Source: Curvibacter cyanobacteriorum (lineage in GTDB: Bacteria > Pseudomonadota > Gammaproteobacteria > Burkholderiales > Burkholderiaceae_C). Taken from it: a stretch of DNA of 64,000 bases. Below the pieces are notes generated by a model, which was not told where the DNA came from, searched no databases, and saw only the letters and a program-made list of their open reading frames with translations. Shown here piece after piece: positions 62,366 through 64,000 of the stretch. How positions within the stretch are numbered: position 1 is the stretch's first letter; each line of letters starts with the position of its first letter. Both the position numbers and the translations under genes were made by a program. The stretch covers positions 310,001 to 374,000 of the forward strand of contig NZ_JAQSIP010000002.1 of NCBI RefSeq assembly GCF_028649475.1, given 5' to 3'.

Positions 62366-64000
62366 CGGCCCCACTGCAAGCGCACCCGTTTTGGCGCAGT
62401 CTTGACCCCTCCATGCGGCGCCTGCTGGCGCTCGGCCTGCAGCCACTGCGCTGGACCAACCTGCATGAATTGCAGCAGCTCAGTGCGGGGCAGTTGGTGA
62501 TTGGTTACTCCGAGCAGGGCGAGGTGCTGACCTTGAACGCCGCGTCGTGCTTGGCGCCAAGCATCGAGGCCCCCGTGGCCGCCCCGCCGGACGGTTCTGG
62601 TCAGGGCTGGCTGTTGCCTCGGGCGCTGTTGTGCCCCTTGCTTGAGGGGCAGGAGGCCAGTCAAAGTCTGTTGAGGCAGGCCTGTGTCCGTCCCAGTGTG
62701 CCTCCCCAGGCCGACCCGACCGTGGCAGATGGCGGGGTGAGCGCACTGCGCCCGGCCTTTGTCGGCGGTTGGTTGCTGGCCGTGGCCTTCCCATTGCTCA
62801 CCTCATGGTGGTTGGGGCATGCACCGGTCTTGCATGCCTCGTTGGCACAGTGGCTTCATTTTTTGGCTGCCTTGGCCTCGGGGTTGTGCGTTTGGGTGCT
62901 CAACTTGGCTCCGCCATTTGTCGGCGCCATGATGGCCATGTTGTTGATGGTGCTGGGCAGTGGTATGCCCCCCGAGCTGGCCTTTTCGGGCTTGGCCAGT
63001 GCCAGTTTTTACTTGCTCCTGGGCATGCTCGGGGTCAGCGTCGCGGTGCAGCAAAGCGGTCTGGTGGAGCGGCTGATGGGGGCGGTGCTGCGGTACTTTC
63101 CGGGGGGCGCGCGCACGGTACAGATCAGCGTGGTGATGATTGGGGTGCTGATGTCTGTGTTCATCCCCAGCTCCTCAGGCCGTCTGCAACTGTTGGCACC
63201 CATGGTCAGCGCCTTCGCGCGGGTGGGACATCGGTCGGCGCTGGCCCTGGCGGGCCTGTCGGGGACCACGCTGTTTTCGACGGCTTTTCTGCTGGGCAAC
63301 GCGGGCAACTTCATCGTGCTGGGGCTGCTGCCCGCGCACTGGCAACCGCATGTCAATTGGCTGATGTGGTTCAAGGGGTCTGCTGTTTACGTGGCCGTGC
63401 TCGGTCTTTGGTTGGCATTGAGCTTGTGGTGGTGCCCTCTGGCCGAAGCCGAGGCCAGTGCACCGGCCTCGGCTGGCGCGCGACCGTTTTCATTCAATGA
63501 GGGCACGGTCGCCTTGGCGCTGGCATGCCTGACTTTGGGCTTGGGGCTGGGGAATGTTCACCACATCGAAACTGCCTGGCTCACGCTGTTTGTGTTCTTG
63601 CTGCTCTGGGCCACCGGGGTGTTGCGCTGGTCTGGCTTGCAGGGCGCCATCCACTGGCCCATCCTGATCTACCTGGTTTGCACGGTGGGTTTTGCCCGTG
63701 GCTTCGCCTTCACTGGCCTCAATGACTGGATCGGTGCCCACCTAGGGGGGCTGACTGCCCTGATGCGCAGCGGACAGTCTGAGTTTTTATGTTTGCTCAT
63801 CGGCATTGTTTTGCTGATGCGACTGCTCCTGCCCGCCGTGGTGTGCGTGACCACCATCTGCGCCGTGATGATGCCGCTGGCCGATGCTTTTGGACTCAAT
63901 CCCTGGGTGATTGGCTTTGTCGTGTTGACCACTTGCGAGGTCTGGTTCATGCCGCACCAGAGCACCGATTACCTGCTGTTCCGCGAGTCCACCGGTCTGA
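62362..64000 (+). CDS. SLC13/DASS-like permease, cut by the window end
   Basis: A frame open from the GTG at 62362 (overlapping the previous stop) to the last base; more than 546 residues. The first 120 residues look cytoplasmic. Then come many membrane helices, with two hairpin-like motifs in the DASS positions: FIPSSSGRLQLLAPMVSAF followed by FLLGNAGNFIVLGLL, and CEVWFMPHQSTDYLLF near the end. It is the better conserved of the two membrane proteins and the likely transporter of the cluster. Direction and substrate are unknown. Confidence 0.75.
   Translation, partial: MTAPLQAHPFWRSLDPSMRRLLALGLQPLRWTNLHELQQLSAGQLVIGYSEQGEVLTLNAASCLAPSIEAPVAAPPDGSGQGWLLPRALLCPLLEGQEASQSLLRQACVRPSVPPQADPTVADGGVSALRPAFVGGWLLAVAFPLLTSWWLGHAPVLHASLAQWLHFLAALASGLCVWVLNLAPPFVGAMMAMLLMVLGSGMPPELAFSGLASASFYLLLGMLGVSVAVQQSGLVERLMGAVLRYFPGGARTVQISVVMIGVLMSVFIPSSSGRLQLLAPMVSAFARVGHRSALALAGLSGTTLFSTAFLLGNAGNFIVLGLLPAHWQPHVNWLMWFKGSAVYVAVLGLWLALSLWWCPLAEAEASAPASAGARPFSFNEGTVALALACLTLGLGLGNVHHIETAWLTLFVFLLLWATGVLRWSGLQGAIHWPILIYLVCTVGFARGFAFTGLNDWIGAHLGGLTALMRSGQSEFLCLLIGIVLLMRLLLPAVVCVTTICAVMMPLADAFGLNPWVIGFVVLTTCEVWFMPHQSTDYLLFRESTGL

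Noticed and set aside
1-64000. tRNA or rRNA genes
   Set aside because: No cloverleaf-like or ribosomal sequence was recognised on reading; a dedicated tRNA scan would settle this.

Overview
The window is high-GC, densely coded DNA from a betaproteobacterium, most likely of the order Burkholderiales (Comamonadaceae-like). This rests on the chromosomal part: a lexA with a beta-type SOS box, the ilvD / LysR / lgt neighbourhood, a Bug-type tripartite-tricarboxylate binding protein inside a malonate operon, and thyA-folA. The genus cannot be fixed from the sequence alone.

Region 1 (1 to about 34.4 kb) is the late half of a podovirus-type prophage. The order is: small early/accessory genes (55-2356), terminase small and large subunits, P22-type portal, small accessory genes including an N4 gp49/Sf6 gp66 family member, scaffold, N4-gp56-type major capsid protein, head completion and tail genes, two LamG-like fibre candidates, an unusual protein made of FG-P repeats, a long coiled-coil protein, and two large glycine/alanine-rich proteins that are probably ejected with the DNA. 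A leftward accessory block (25582-28458) follows, with an HExxH protein, a Rha-type regulator and an Arc-like ribbon-helix-helix protein. A second, divergent Arc-like gene faces it across three tandem operator-like repeats. After a remnant of a PLxRFG-type virion gene come more fibre genes and a complete lysis cassette (holin candidate, SAR-type endolysin, Rz, nested Rz1). No integrase, repressor/Cro pair or replication genes are visible, so the prophage continues left of position 1. Its right edge probably lies between 34.4 and 34.85 kb.

Region 2 (34.85-47.2 kb) is chromosomal: a conserved small gene, lexA, an asparaginase whose start lies just after a shared LexA box, ilvD, a divergent LysR regulator, lgt, and a malonate catabolism operon (GntR regulator, malonyl-CoA decarboxylase, Bug-type binding protein, enoyl-CoA hydratase, malonyl-CoA synthetase).

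Region 3 (47.28-49.9 kb) is a decayed Rhs locus. It has a 5'-truncated core, a toxin tip separated from the core by a one-base change in a G tract, a candidate membrane-anchored immunity protein, a second displaced tip with its own membrane-protein partner, and a last scrap of core. The inserted tips are visibly AT-richer than the surroundings. A DUF4337 protein, folA and thyA follow on the minus strand.

Region 4 (52.36 kb to the end) is the most unusual part: nine or more tightly packed plus-strand genes. They encode a Tat-exported small subunit and a GMC/Fe-S flavin dehydrogenase, a pyridoxal-phosphate decarboxylase with an apparent signal peptide, an exported phytochelatin-synthase-like cysteine peptidase, an RCC1-repeat protein, a Tat/lipoprotein multicopper oxidase, two SLC13-like membrane proteins, and between them a PF04392-like substrate-binding lipoprotein. 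Together they suggest an envelope-located oxidative pathway with a dedicated binding-protein-linked transporter. I do not recognise this combination as a described system.
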